Part shown: positions 18,914 to 31,426 of the stretch, one piece after another
Layout: each line of letters opens with the position of its first letter
Position numbering within the stretch: the first letter of the stretch is position 1
DNA from: Lasiosphaeria ovina
Lineage: Eukaryota > Ascomycota > Sordariomycetes > Sordariales > Lasiosphaeriaceae
Length of the DNA stretch: 64,000 nucleotides
Assembly (NCBI GenBank): GCA_033439765.1
Contig: JAULSN010000001.1
Location: 8,556,001-8,620,000 of the forward strand
Direction of reading: 5' to 3'
Translations under genes and position numbers: made by a program
The notes under the pieces: model-generated
Seen by the model: only the letters and a program-made list of their open reading frames with translations
Told to the model about the DNA's origin: nothing
Databases searched by the model: none

Positions 18914-19790
18914 TGTCGGCGGCGAATTGGTGTTTATTTGCTTGACGTTGAGTCTTGAGTTGCGCTCGCTTGTGAGGTGATTCTCATGTAGGGAGCGTCA
19001 CAGGGCAATTGGGTGTAGAATCTGTCTTCAAGATAGGTTTACGTGCTGTAAGTGCTCGAACATGACGCTAGTGATATTGCCCAATTATGTGACGTCATTG
19101 ATAAGCGGGAGGCTACGAATCTACACTTGAGCCTAGACAGCTTCCGTGTACTCCTCCAGTTCTTGAACGCTGAAAACCAAGTCTCCCTCACCAGAGCCCA
19201 GATCTCTGAGGAAGAGAAGCTTAAATGAAAGTACTAATATATCTCTAGTGATATTGTACGATATCAGTTAGTAGTGGCGTTTCGGGTAATGGTGATGCCT
19301 TGTTTAATTATAGGTATTTGGTATTGAAGAGAGTATCGCGTTGCGGTAGCTCTAGGGCGAACTGGTATCTCTTCCTCCCACTTCTCCAAAAGGATTATAG
19401 TACTATTAAACTTAGCAAGAAGAACAATCTTGACCTCGTGGTTTGATATAGAAAATCACCGCTATATAACTAAACGTAATTTCCCTAACGTCTAAGAGAA
19501 TCCTGTAAGGAAGGAGCACCCCAAGCACTTGCACACGCGCGCACCCCGTGCGCGCCCGCCACCTGTAACCAACCGCGCCACTCTGTGGCACCAAGCTGTG
19601 GCATCAAGCATCCGCAAGCCCCTATTAGATTGAACCACCAACTATGTATATAAGCAGCGGCCCTCGCCCACCTTCCTCTGCGAGGGCCAGGTTGAAGTCT
19701 TACGCCAATACCAGTCATTGATCGCCTTCCATCTTGCCTTCATTGTGACCACCTTGATCAGGCGTACCTGCCTTCTCTTACATACGGGCA
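18914..19790. other. Gene-poor region left of the transposon relic
   Basis: About 0.9 kb with AT-rich stretches (19210-19500) rich in TA steps. A TATATAAG-like box near 19645 precedes the transposase relic and could be the old element promoter. Element ends and terminal inverted repeats could not be placed by eye. Confidence 0.5.
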
Positions 19791-20531
19791 ATGGGTATTT
19801 TCAAATACTGGCATTATATCGAGTGCCTTAAGGGATGGATCTCGGAGGCTAATGCAAAACGACGTATTAAAGCTATAGAAACTATACTATCTTTCCGCCC
19901 TCGTCCTGAGGATTGGCGCGATATCCGCTTCTCTGACGAGGCACATTTTGGAAGAACTGTAAAGGGTAGAGCCTTGATTATTCGGAAGCCTGGCGAACGA
20001 TATTGCCTAGATTGTATTCACCATAAAGAACTAGAGGAGAAGATCGAATAGAGATTCCACGTCTAGGGAGTAGTTGGATATAACTTCAAATCCGAGCTAA
20101 CTTTCTATGACGTGGATTCCAATATTTAATGGCAAGATGTCCTTCAAGTTTTACCGCGATATAATTCTCGAGGGCCCGTTTCGTAATGGCTTGTAAGGGG
20201 CGACCAGTTTATTCTTGAAGAAGACGGAGACTCAGGTTACGGAGGCGGAAATTGCAGGTCAAATAATATCGCTAGGGTTTGGAAAGAAAAACACGACTTG
20301 AAGCACTACTTTAATACACCCAGCTCTCCAGATCTATCGCCAATTGAGAACTGCTGGCGTGCCGTGAGGCAGTACGTCAAAGCACGCTTCCACCTTGGCT
20401 CGGATTTGAAGGCGTTGATCTTAGAAGGATGGAGGCGAATCAGTCAGGAGAGCATCAACAAGATGGTGGATTCCATGGTAGTACGGATGACGGATACGAT
20501 AGCCTGTGAGGGGCAGATGACTGGGTGGTAG
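19791..20531 (+). pseudogene. Degenerate Tc1/mariner-type transposase
   Basis: Two in-frame blocks remain of a DDE transposase. Block 1 (19791-20051) reads ...ECLKGWISEANAKRRIKAIE...PEDWRDIRFSDEAHFG...IIRKPGERYCLDCI, which matches the first catalytic Asp region of fungal Tc1/mariner transposases. Block 2 (about 20205-20531) has ILEEDGDSGYG (second Asp) and SSPDLSPIENCW (third acidic residue), then a normal C-terminus ending at a stop. Between them lie several stops and at least one frame change, and the N-terminal DNA-binding domain is missing or unrecognisable. TA-rich decay would fit repeat-induced point mutation, but no mutation index was computed. Not functional. Confidence 0.85.
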
Positions 20532-20639
20532 TACCATAAAGATACCTCTATTTGCTAGTAATTATAGTGGTAGTAGAGGTACTAGATAGGTACTGAGTTC
20601 TTATATTTTGGAAACTGCTGGACTGGCTCAAGGGCAACA

Positions 20640-20685
20640 CTCCGGCTCTCAAGCTCGCCTCCGGTGGCTCCGTTCAGCTGAACAA
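20640..20685 (+). repeat. 46-bp dispersed repeat, copy 1
   Basis: Matches the reverse complement of 62488-62533 at 43 of 46 positions by direct reading. Core text: CGGTGGCTCCGTTCAGCTGA. It lies about 110 bp after the end of the transposase relic. No similarity was seen beyond the 46 bp on either side. Probably a fragment of a dispersed element; type unknown. Confidence 0.8.
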
Positions 20686-23600
20686 ATTGACGGCTTAAGG
20701 GACTTCAGCCTCGGTGAAGCGGTGAGTTCTTTGAGATTTGGACGTGCTTAGGCTGTGAGGTCATACGATTGAGTTATGACCCCTTTCATCTCATCCTGGA
20801 GGGTCCGGGCGGCGTGGCGGCACGGCGCGGAGAATTGCGTATCAGATGCAGTGATCCTCCACGTGTGCTTGCTTACCCCGAGACTTTTTTCTTGGTACTA
20901 ATGTAGATAAGGTGGTGAACAGATCCCACCGAGATCTTTCTTATTATGCGTCCAGACGATGTGTTATAGACAGACCATATCTTGTGTCGATTGGCTCGAG
21001 ATTGGGTAGGATGATGCAAGAGGGTCAGTTGGCTCAATTTGGGTGCAGAAAGGCAGAGAATATTGATACGTCTGCATATGTAGGCGAGCAATTAATGTCC
21101 ATGTCCCCCTGTTGCATGCATCAAGCATTGGGACTTTGGGAGGACGGCGTGTTTCTGGGGATGTTCAAAGAACGGACTGCGGCGGGGCTAGGGTTATGGA
21201 GGGGTGGATATGCGATGGAAGCCTTCTAGAAGCTTTCTTTGTCTGCACCTCCCCGCCCGTCCAACCACTTTGTTTCAGCTGTTGCGGGTTAGTCGCAGCC
21301 AACAGTTTACGTACTGTACAGTGGTACACGGGATGCATCAGGCGCGCAGAAAACACGGCCAATTCCGAAAGGAGAGTTGTTGGCAACAAGTCCCCGGTTT
21401 GCCAATTGCCCGGAAGTTACCCTAGGGTGTTTTGGCCTCTAACCGAAGCGCCCGCCGACCCGTCTGCATTACCGAGTAAGCCAGCTGAGCGGTACAGAGG
21501 CTCGTTTGATACGCGGGAGGGACAGATGAAAAGCGAGAAAGAAAGATCTTTGGCGCACTTTCTCGTTTCTTCCGAGGCTGGCCGGTGAGTCCGCCATCGG
21601 TAGGGTCGGTACCGCCAGGTCCAGAACGAACCAAATTTCTGCGTAGCGGTAGCAATGCAGAGTTGCAGACAGGTAATGTTTGCATTCTATTCCGCACCGG
21701 GTGTGATGAGGGCCACAACGACGGGTCAGTTGGGCGCGGCAAGCGATCGCGCCGGAACGCCCTTCACACGTGGGTTGGCAAGGATTTGGCAATCTTCAGC
21801 CCGTTTGGGGCCGGGGTGCCACGCGCGCGCGCAAAAATTCCAAAATCCATTCCCTACATTCACGGATAGCGATAGCCAAGCGACAGCTTCAGAAACGTCA
21901 CCTAGCTCGCTAGGTACCTTTTGCACGCAATCTCGGCGAGTCGCTTCGCTTCGCCGGCATCAATTCAACATTGTTTCCGCCGATGACTCCCTAGCAATGG
22001 CAAGATTACCCATCATCCATGGCACCTACAATGAGGAAAGCCGTCGATGGACCTGTCGCGGGGTGTGACGGAGGTATGTAGGTGTTGGATTGAGCTCAAG
22101 GCGCAAGAGATAAGGTCACCTGGATAACATACACAGTAACGTGGTGTGAGGGCGCTCGGGTCTCATTCGCCCCCTTTTCTACGCCAAACACCTCGCATTA
22201 AACACCTAGGCGTGCAAGTCTTGAGCGTGGCTACCTAGCTTGGAAGTTATCCTCAGCAACTTCGTTAAACTAAATGCACAGCATATATATTTCTGGGTCA
22301 CCAAATAGGTGACCGTCGTTTGAATCACAATCGATAGCGCATCAATTCTGAAGGAAACTCTTGGTCGATCGACGAGCCGAGGACAGCCCAAAATGCAGGA
22401 TGACTGCCGGTGATTTGGGGTGATGGGTGTTGACGCTAGCGTTGGCGAACCTCTTTGGTGGTGAGTTTCGCTGGGATCAGGTTCCATTGTTCGCCATCCA
22501 CGCACGCGGAGGCCACGCAGATAGCACGCAGGGGGGTGCAGATCTTTGTGTCAGCTCCTGTTGCCGATATTTGCACAAAAAAAGTTGCACGCAAGCGACG
22601 GGCGAGAGCTAACGCGCGCACCAAGACCATGTGGCTTTGATTACCGGCTAGGACCCGTACGGTCCGTTAGACTGTTGACCGATCGAAGATGCCGAGGTGG
22701 CATCTGTGTGGATGTCGATGTAGGTTATTCAACCGATCTGTCGGTGTTGCGCCATGAGCATTGCAGGTTCCAATTCCAATGGATGCTGCGTGCGCGCATG
22801 GTTTTGGGGCGTTAGTTCCTAGGCTGCCAAGCCAATCTGGGCTGTCTTGTCTGTCTCACTCAGCCCTGTCCTCCTCCTGAGGTGAGAGCCTTGACGAATG
22901 GACGGGCGTCGTCGATGAAGCGAGCGTAGAATACGTATGCCGTCTTGCCTGACCAGGCAGCCGGTGATCAGCTCGGGAATCCTGGTCTCCCTGTTTCTTT
23001 ATTTCCGCGACCTACACTAAAATGGCATGGAGTGGAGGTGAGGTCGGCTGGGGGTTCAGGACTAGTGTAAAATCGGGAGAGGGCAGAACGCACCCAACCC
23101 TTTTTGAATCTGATGGCGACTGCCAACTTGCCCTGGTACTACTAGTAGGTTCCCTGCCGAGTAGTGTTCTTTTAGTGGTACCCACCGCACCGCACCGCAA
23201 CCACGCGCGCAGCGCAGCCCAAGCATGGAACCCATTTCGGTGCCACCTCCACCACGGACCGCCTCCGCTCTCTTCAACTTCCTTGCCCCATTGCTGGCAT
23301 GGCACTTCGCCCCCTGGTAATAGCCCACGCCGTTTAAGAACACCCCCAAACCGCACTGGCCCCCTTAAATACGGCTTGGTTGCTGGTTACTATCATCTAT
23401 CTTTCCGCATTGCCTTTGCTGCCGCGGTTGTCTCGGGCATCTCGTCGTCGTCTGGTTCCTGATCGTGTCTCTCTACGGATATAGTGTCTGCTCATTTTGA
23501 TACCCTTCAGCCCCGCACTCGTGCATCTGCACTCTAGAGGCACCGGGAGCTTGGTACATACACCGCGACTCCACGACAACCAGATTGCACCTTCTCGAGC

Positions 23601-23912
23601 CCCGACCTGCTCATCACCGAAGGCCCCATTTTGACGCACCGACCCAAGGCATCGCGAGACCACTGCTGCTGGGTATCCGGCATCGGTACGCTTCTTGGCT
23701 CCTCGTGGCCTCGCTCTACCAGGTGTCAAGGCCCGCTTGTGGGTCAATCTTGGATTCCAGTCTTCGAAAGAACGAGGATCGCCAGCCAGCAATTGTTTCA
23801 CGCACAGCAGTGGGCATGGGGACGTTGTGCTTTCGCCTAGGACCTTGATTCTTTTCCACGACATCGACAACTCGCCTGCCTTATTTGAGAGCCCCCCAGC
23901 CATTCAACGGCC
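20686..23912. other. Gene-poor region upstream of the YANK kinase
   Basis: 3.2 kb with only short ORFs lacking any family resemblance. The last 500 bp or so, pyrimidine-rich, probably hold the kinase promoter and 5' leader. Nothing else supportable. Confidence 0.5.
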
Positions 23913-26071
23913 ATGGGTAACGGTCAGGGCAAACCCGTCGAGTTCGACGGTGAAGGTGAGAGAGTTCCAGCGCCGTGATGCAGCCGCCGAGCCAGCTGTT
24001 TTCGGCCACGATTGCTCCATGCAGACCGCTGATCCGATCTTCGGTCTCTTCTCCTAGCAGCGAACCTGAACCACTTTCGCCTCCTTCGAGTCGTCGGCCG
24101 AGGTGCATTTGGCAAGGTCCGAATTGTCGAGAGGAAGGATACCGGCTTGTCATTCGCATTGAAGTACATCCGTAAAGATGAAGGTGCGTTGCCGTGCTCT
24201 CCTGCCTCCCAGTTACCAATGTCGAGGCCGTGACTGACATGACCGAATCCAGTTGTACGATCCGAGAGCGTCCGGAACATTATACGAGAGAGACGAATGC
24301 TCGAGCACGTCAACCACCCCTTCATCTGCAACCTGCGGTACAGCTTCCAGGATATCGAATACATGTACGCGCACACCACACGCCACTTCCCCTCCCGTCG
24401 ACCTCGAGCTGGGTTGTACTGACAAGAAACCAGGTATCTCGTGGTTGATCTCATGAACGGCGGTGATTTACGATTCCACATATCAAGAAAAACCTTTACC
24501 GAGGATGCAGTGCGGTTCTGGATTGCGGAGCTAGGCTGTGCTCTTAGATATATCCACGGGCAGGGCATCATACACCGTGATGTGAAACCAGACAATGTGC
24601 TCCTTGATGCCGACGGCCATGTGCATTTAACGGATTTCGTACGGCCCCTATCCCCGAAACCCAGACCATTTGCGCCAGCTAACCTCGTGCCAGAATGTTG
24701 CTTCAGATATAATACCGGGCAAGGTTTTGTCAAGCAAATCCGGCACGCTGGCATATCTTGCACCAGAAGTATATGCGGGACATGGGTACGACGTTCGTGC
24801 TGATTGGTGGTCATTGGGTGTTCTCTTCTTCGAGTGCATTTACAACAAGGTATGTGACGAAGCGAAATTTCCTATGACAGCTCAAACCAGTTGCGGCTTG
24901 CGGAGGTGGCAACCAGGCGATGAAACAGGAGGATAAACAGACGAGATCTGAGCTGACGCCTTCGGCAGAGACCGTTTGAGGGCAATTCGGAATCGTCTTT
25001 GAGTGCCGTCATTCAAGCCGCAAAACCCAAATTCCCAGTGACGAATCCTCCCGTCTCGTTGTTGTGCCTTTATGCGATCAAGGACGCTTTGGAGCTGAAC
25101 CCCGACAAGCGGCTCGGCTCAACGTGGGAGAGCTTTACCCAACACGACTTCTTTTCGTGCATAGATTTTGAAGCCCTGTTGAGAAAAGAGATTGAGCCGG
25201 TCTTCATCCCCTCGTCGGAAAAGACGAATTTCGATGCCACGTACGACCTGGAGGAACTACTCCTGGAAGAGGCCCCCCTCGAGGCCCGTGCCCGGCGACA
25301 GAAGCCTCGGGAGAGATTAAAGGACGATGCCACGGACAAGGAAATACGCGAGGATGAGCTGTACCGGATGATTGAGACGGACTTCCGGCCGTTTGATTAC
25401 ACGGTGGCGGCGTACAAAAAGTAAGCACCTTGTCTACTCGCCGCCTTGCTAATTTCCGAAGCTGACTCGGGCCTAGAATTACGGCGAAGAAGGCGGAATC
25501 GCAGCCAAAGGGCCAGCCAAACGCAGCCCAAACCAATGGGGAGAATAGGCCTCAGGCGCTGACGACGGATGAGGCCGCGCCGGTTTCCTCAGCCCCAAAC
25601 GCCAACGGAGCAGCAACTCAGACCGCGCACGAAACTAGAGACGGCACCGGGAATGGGAGCGGAAGCGGCAGTCCCACAAGTGTAAATAGGCTACAACGGC
25701 CGCCGAGCAACCACCAAAAGCGCCCCGCTCCCGGGCGGCCACCGCCGCTTCCCCCATACCCACAACCATACACCAGTAGTTCGGGCGGAGGTCGGGTCGG
25801 GCGCAGTGGCGCACCAGGCATGATGGTCGAGAGCCCAACGGGCGGTATGCAGGTCACTCTGGATGGCGCTGGCAGCTGGAGTGATTTGGCCCGACAAGAC
25901 GCGACCCTTCCGGCGGACGCGAGCGGCGCCAACAACGACATCAACGGGAAGCCGGAGGGTTCAGGCGGCGTGTTTGGATTCCTCAGCAGGAGGAAGGGCC
26001 GTGGCAGCAGCCCGAAGCCCAAGGAGAGGGGCGTCCTTGGGAAAGAGGGAGCAAGAGTAATTATTGGCTGA
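23913..26071 (+). CDS. YANK/STK32-type AGC serine/threonine kinase, 561 aa
   Basis: Protein kinase, probably membrane-associated. Seven exons: 23913-23955, 24061-24183, 24253-24364, 24434-24638, 24694-24849, 24969-25420, 25477-26071; all introns are GT-AG (55-119 bp) and the frame is continuous. It starts MGNGQGKP, a good N-myristoylation signal, with Gly2 followed by a short linker. The kinase domain follows at once: glycine loop GRGAFGKV, Lys in FALKYIRK (about residue 49), [13 protein letters not shown] in place of DFG, and APE in YLAPEVY. DFN is characteristic of the STK32/YANK family. After the kinase domain come [20 protein letters not shown] and a C-terminal tail rich in Pro, Gly, Ser and basic residues. 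The first acceptor is a TAGCAG tandem that could add one Ala. Confidence 0.92.
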
Positions 26072-27821
26072 CGGACTTTGGGAGGGGCAATGGTCTAAGA
26101 GGTACGCATTCTAGGCCAAGAAAGAGGCAGAGAACGACGACTCCTTCCGCATGCCCTGGATAACCGAGGTGCGATCTCGTTCGAATGTGTCGGCCCAAGT
26201 TTGAGTCTCGGATCTTAACGGATGGCTATGCTCGAGCATTCAGTCATGGGGTTTTTGGGTGGGCGAACGTGGAACAAACAAACTGCGGCTTGGCCATGCG
26301 AGGCTTGATTATCACATCTGACTCAGCTCGGGTCAGTCATGACCAGAGTATCTGGATGGATAGATAAATTGTTGGAAACTAGGTACTACGGTCCAACATA
26401 TTTGTACTTATAATATTTCCTTCTCGTCTACTACCTATTTTAGTCTTGCTCCGCATTTGCTCTCGATACCCTGAGAATACAAGGATACAGTTAGTTACAT
26501 GAAGACTTGCACTTTCTGTCTCCTGTGAACGAGACTAAGCTGGGAGTTTCTGTCTCTGTTGGTATGAGTGCTCTGTATGTAGGTAGACATTTACACACCA
26601 GATGACTGAATTGGACAGATGGTACGGGTGCCTTACAGGTACTGGTACATCAAGCCCCTCCACTATATCAAGGCCCTGGGATTTGATTCCCTTTGCCGTC
26701 GTATATTTACAGCCAAGTCCCATCGTTCTGTTACAGACCAAGGCACCTTATCGTTTATGGAAACGCGGACGGGTGCACAGCGTGCACCGCCACCGCGCTG
26801 CCTAGGGACCCGCTCACGTAGTGTTCCGTATGAATGCACGTACAGTACTATACCTGTTGGCCTTGTATTTCTTTCCACGATAAGACTCTTGGCTGGGAGC
26901 CAGCCATTTTCAGGGCGTCTTACAAAATAGTAACTGTGACGAATAGTATGTTGGTGGGCGGTAGGCCCTGGGTCTCGCTCCAACATCGAGCTCTCGTATC
27001 AACCTGACAACATCTTCTGGTGCCGAACTCTTCGTTACAAAAAAGCAAGAAGGTCGCCTAGATACCCTCATTAGATATCGCCCAGGCGGTACACAGCGTT
27101 TCCTTTACCTGGCGTTGTTGTCGTATGGTCATTCTCGCACCGCATAGATCATCTTCCATGATTCCGTGTTTTGATTCGTTGTTATGCAGATTTATACCTG
27201 AGCGACCTCACACAGACGTGGCATCCCGTTGAGGCCGCCGGGCCTAAATTGCGAGAAAGTTTGCTGGCCCGCATCCACCTTGAATCCTTATGCCTACGGA
27301 TTGTTTGGTGCTGCTCCTTGTCTGAGCTCATGGGGCGGGAAGGCGTTGGGTGTCGTGCTTTCCACACGGTTTCTTTGAGCTCTAGGTACGAAGTACGGTA
27401 CTAGTACATCCACATACAGTGTACAGTACATACATTGGCGTCGGCTTTGCAGCTGCAGGGCGGAATCAGTTACGCTGCACAACAGAAAGCGTCATCGGTC
27501 ATATCATACCCATGTCGCAGGCACGGCCCCCAAGGTGGTCTGCTGCCCCACCTGCTTGACCGAATTCGCGATTCGCATTCGAGCTCCTTTCGCCGCTGCT
27601 TTTCGTCCTCTCGACTTTCCGGCTTGCATTTCGTCGCGGTTTCCTTTCGGGCGGGCAACCGGTCTTCGATGCCAAGTCAGGCCTTTCGGATCGTATCTAT
27701 ACCCAATCTTCTTATGCAATGACTTGACAATACCCTTTTTCCATCCCCAAATCTCTCCCCGAGACCCTCCTCTATCCTCAACTCGGCTCGCGACTTCTCG
27801 AAGAAAGACAACAACCAAACA
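26072..27821. other. Intergenic region, kinase to MAM3-like gene
   Basis: 1.75 kb holding the kinase 3' end and the promoter of the CBS-domain gene. Several GTAC-rich motifs occur around 26820-26850 and 27385-27430. No gene seen. Confidence 0.5.
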
Positions 27822-30339
27822 ATGAAGACCTCGACCTCAGCGGCCCCCCACCGCGCCGCATCGACACGTCCCAATGGCTTGTTTGCAGCGCGCTTGGCCG
27901 TCGTCGGTCTCGCGCGCGTCCTCTTTATGGGCGTGTCAACTGCTTATGCTGCGCCGTTAACCACCTTTGAGCACTACCACGATGACGAACCAGAGGAAGT
28001 TGGCGCGAGCCTCTGGGTACTATATGTGGCTTCGCTGGTCCTGGTACTCCTGGGCGGTGCCTTCGCCGGCCTCACCATCGCGTAAGTCGGTTTCTCTTGC
28101 TAACGTCGACGGTGGGCTAACTCGTTCCAGCTTGATGGGCCAGGACGGCATATATCTGCAGGTCATGGCGCGCGACCCTACCGAGCCCCAACACAGGAAC
28201 GCCGGCAGAGTGTTTGAGCTGTTACAGAGGGGAAAGCACTGGGTTCTGGTAACGCTGCTGTTGTCCAATGTCATCGTCAACGAGACACTTCCCGTTGTCC
28301 TTGACCGCTGTCTTGGGGGCGGTGTCGCCGCTGTTGTCGGTTCGACATTCCTCATTGGTACGTTACTGTTCCCATCCAGCAACCCGCAAAACAATTGTTA
28401 CGTATCTAAACCTTTTTTCTTCCAGTGATCTTTGGCGAAGTCCTTCCTCAGTCCGTATGTGTTAGATACGGCCTCCAGATTGGTGGCTACATGTCCAAGC
28501 CCGTTCTCGCCCTCATGTATCTGATGGCGCCCATCGCTTGGCCCACTGCCAAACTGCTGGACAAGCTTCTGGGAGAAGATCACGGCACTGTCTACAAGAA
28601 GAGCGGGCTGAAAACTCTTGTCACACTTCACAAAAGCCTCGGCCACGTATCCGATCGTCTAAACCAAGACGAGGTCACCATCATCAGCGCGGTTCTGGAC
28701 TTGAAGGAAAAGCCAGTCGCAAGTGTGATGACTCCCATGGAAGACGTCTTTGTCATGGCCGAGGATACCGTCCTCGATGAGCAGACGATGGACATGATCC
28801 TGTCTGCGGGGTACTCCAGGATTCCCATTTTCGAGACCGGGAGTCCGACCAACTTTGTTGGTATGCTGCTGGTCAAAATTCTGATCACGTACGATCCCGA
28901 AGACGGCAAGCTCGTTCGAGACTTCCCTCTGGCCACTCTACCCGAGACCCGTCCCGAAACGAGCTGCCTAGATATCGTGAACTTCTTCCAGGAGGGCAAA
29001 TCCCACATGGTTCTCGTATCAGAATATCCAGGTGAAGACCACGGCGCGATCGGCGTGGTCACTCTCGAGGACGTAATTGAGGAGTTGATAGGAGAGTAAG
29101 TTATCTTCCGCTATATTCTCACAAAAATCATATGCTAACCTGAAGAACAGAGAGATTATTGACGAGTCAGATGTCTATATTGACGTACACAAGGCGATTC
29201 GCCGTTTGACCCCAGCTCCGAAAGCAAGAATGCTTCGTCGACCGTCAGAGGACCAGTCTCCCAAGCTCATTGACGATATCGCTGTGGTTGTCGATGGCGC
29301 CAATAGAACAGGAGGCCACGACTTCCAGCGAAAATCAGTTGACTTGGTTGGCGGCACTCCTGACCCATCGGTGCTCTCTAGTAGCCCCAGGGCAACGACT
29401 TTTATGATGCGTAGGAGCTCGGCTGGAGCGGATGGCCTGCCTGTGAGAACGACCATTCCGGTTCGGGCAAACTTTGAAGAAATCAGGCAACATCTCAGAC
29501 ATCTCGGTCCTTCGAATCCCGCCACCAATCCCAAGAACACGCGGTCCACAACGGTGAAGGTCAAGCCCGGTCTTGTGGTTGGATACCAACAGACTCCCCC
29601 TCGCCCTGCATCATTCGCCGAAGGAGTTGTAGACACATCTATTGATGAAGGACACGAGCAGGACGAGGACGAGACAACTAGTCTCTTGGGAGCTCAGTTC
29701 AAGGGAAAGGACGGCATACAGGCCTTGTCACAAACAACGTATGGCTCCGTGAGTCCGCCTTCGGCGAAGCAGCATCCATCACCAAAATTGCCAGAAATCA
29801 TGCCATCTGTATTGGAAACGGAACCTGAAGAGCCGAGCAAGGTGCCGGATACCGCGACGCAGACCCCGTCGAAAAGAGCCCAGGTGGACGGGAGTCCTGA
29901 AGCATCTGGTCCTGCACATTCGTCCGGCTCCAACAGTGACACCGGTTCACGGCCAGAACTCCACCTCGTTCCAAAACGGGCCTCCGTCCGCAGCGGAAGC
30001 ATCACCGAGAATGTGATTGAATCCCGTGGCGTACGGAAGGTAGTCCTTGAGACGACTAGTTCTAACGATGATGACGACGTTGCCGTGGTTGGATCTTCGC
30101 CAGAACACTCAAGATCGCAAAGTAAAATCTCTGGATTTTTCGGCAAGGCCCCTGTCCTCGAGGCTGAAGAGGAGGAGGAAGAGGAGGAGGTCACATCGCC
30201 TACTGGGGCACCAAGTACCTCGGGACTATCGACGGCGGGGGGGTCGACGACCGGAGCCAAGTCTGGGGGAGGAAGCGAAAGCGCCAGTGGCAGCAAGAAG
30301 AAGACTAGACGGAAAAAGCGCAGGGGCGGTAAGTCGTAG
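27822..30339 (+). CDS. MAM3: MAM3/CNNM-type DUF21 and CBS-domain membrane protein, 781 aa
   Basis: Homologue of yeast vacuolar Mam3, a member of the CNNM/CorC family tied to divalent-metal (Mg, Mn) homeostasis. Four exons: 27822-28081, 28131-28357, 28426-29095, 29151-30339; introns are 49, 68 and 55 bp. A hydrophobic N-terminus ending STAYAAP may be a signal peptide. The DUF21 transmembrane domain follows ([57 protein letters not shown]). A CBS pair runs from [15 protein letters not shown] through GYSRIPIFE to [15 protein letters not shown], then [13 protein letters not shown]. The last 350 residues are a disordered cytosolic tail with an acidic Glu run and a basic [10 protein letters not shown] end. 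Fits the fungal family in order and length. Confidence 0.93.
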
Positions 30340-31426
30340 GTCGACGAACTGTTCGAGTGGATTCCCCACATGTAAGAGTATAGGTCATGGCCCTCATGGG
30401 TTGGTGTAAAGGACGGGATAGGTTTGGAACGGAGAAAAAAGCAGGCGTGATCACTCGCAGTTATTGTTATTTCCAGGCTGTTGTGGCAAGCAACTAGGGG
30501 CCTTTGGCATCGCGTCTGCGGTGCTGGGAATGGATATAATTAACAGCGGTCTTTTATTAGACCCAACGAACCAGGGGCGTAATTCATAAAGACTTCGAAA
30601 GCAATGAGTACAGGGGGAAACGGAAAAATGGACTAAAGAGTCAAATATATCTCCATTTTGCTTTCCAGGTCGGTGAACTAAGTTTTCGATAGGACTACTC
30701 ATAATACGGCCTTCATACTTAGTAGCCATATTACATATACCTTTTTGTGTAATTTAAACTGCTTGCTCTCGAGGTTGTTTCGTCTCGATATCATTTGCGC
30801 TGCGAAGATAACCCTAACCCCTTCAAGAAGGAATGGTAGGTCTCGGATTGACGTCAACGGCGGCGGGGTAACGAAATCGGAGACCAAAGGCTTCTTCCCC
30901 GCTTGTTCATTCGCGGTAACAAGACGTATTGAAAGTGTAATGACACTGCCTCTGATAACAGCCGAATTTCCGGCACCCACCGTTCTCTTTGCAGAAACAG
31001 CAGGTTAGGCTCTTTCTTTTTGTAACGTACGGTAACATCGCCGTGCAAACCCACTGCCGGTTTCATAACTCCATCGAAGGCTAGATATAGATAGCGACGG
31101 GAGTTGCACGCTTACAATAAGCCCGAGCTTGATCTACAATAGACGCAAATGAGCGTTCGATCGATCCACGCAGCTCAGAGACTAAGACTTCTTCTCCCAT
31201 CACCTTCGGCGAGAAGAACCGCATTGAATCCAGGTGCGTATTCAAACTTTTGACGGCTTTTACGCTCAACTGCCGAATTTGACTCGGGAAGGAACAACAC
31301 AGAAGCTCTTCCATCTCAAATTCACTCTTGATAGCTCTCAAGTTCAATTTCTAACCGCGTTGAGAGACGTCAGGGACGCTGAGATTTCTGGCAACCGCAA
31401 CCGCAACCGCAACCGCAACCGCAACC
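30340..31426. other. Intergenic region upstream of GLO1
   Basis: 1.09 kb with MAM3 3' sequence and the GLO1 promoter. A single CCCTAA-like patch near 30811 is too short to be telomeric. Ends in the GCAACC hexamer array. No gene seen. Confidence 0.5.
31391..31426 (+). repeat. (GCAACC)6 hexanucleotide array abutting the GLO1 start codon
   Basis: Six perfect copies of GCAACC end exactly at the base before the GLO1 ATG at 31427. It supplies the start context CAACCATGG and must lie in the 5' leader. Reading through it in the ATG frame gives no upstream in-frame Met. Confidence 0.95.
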
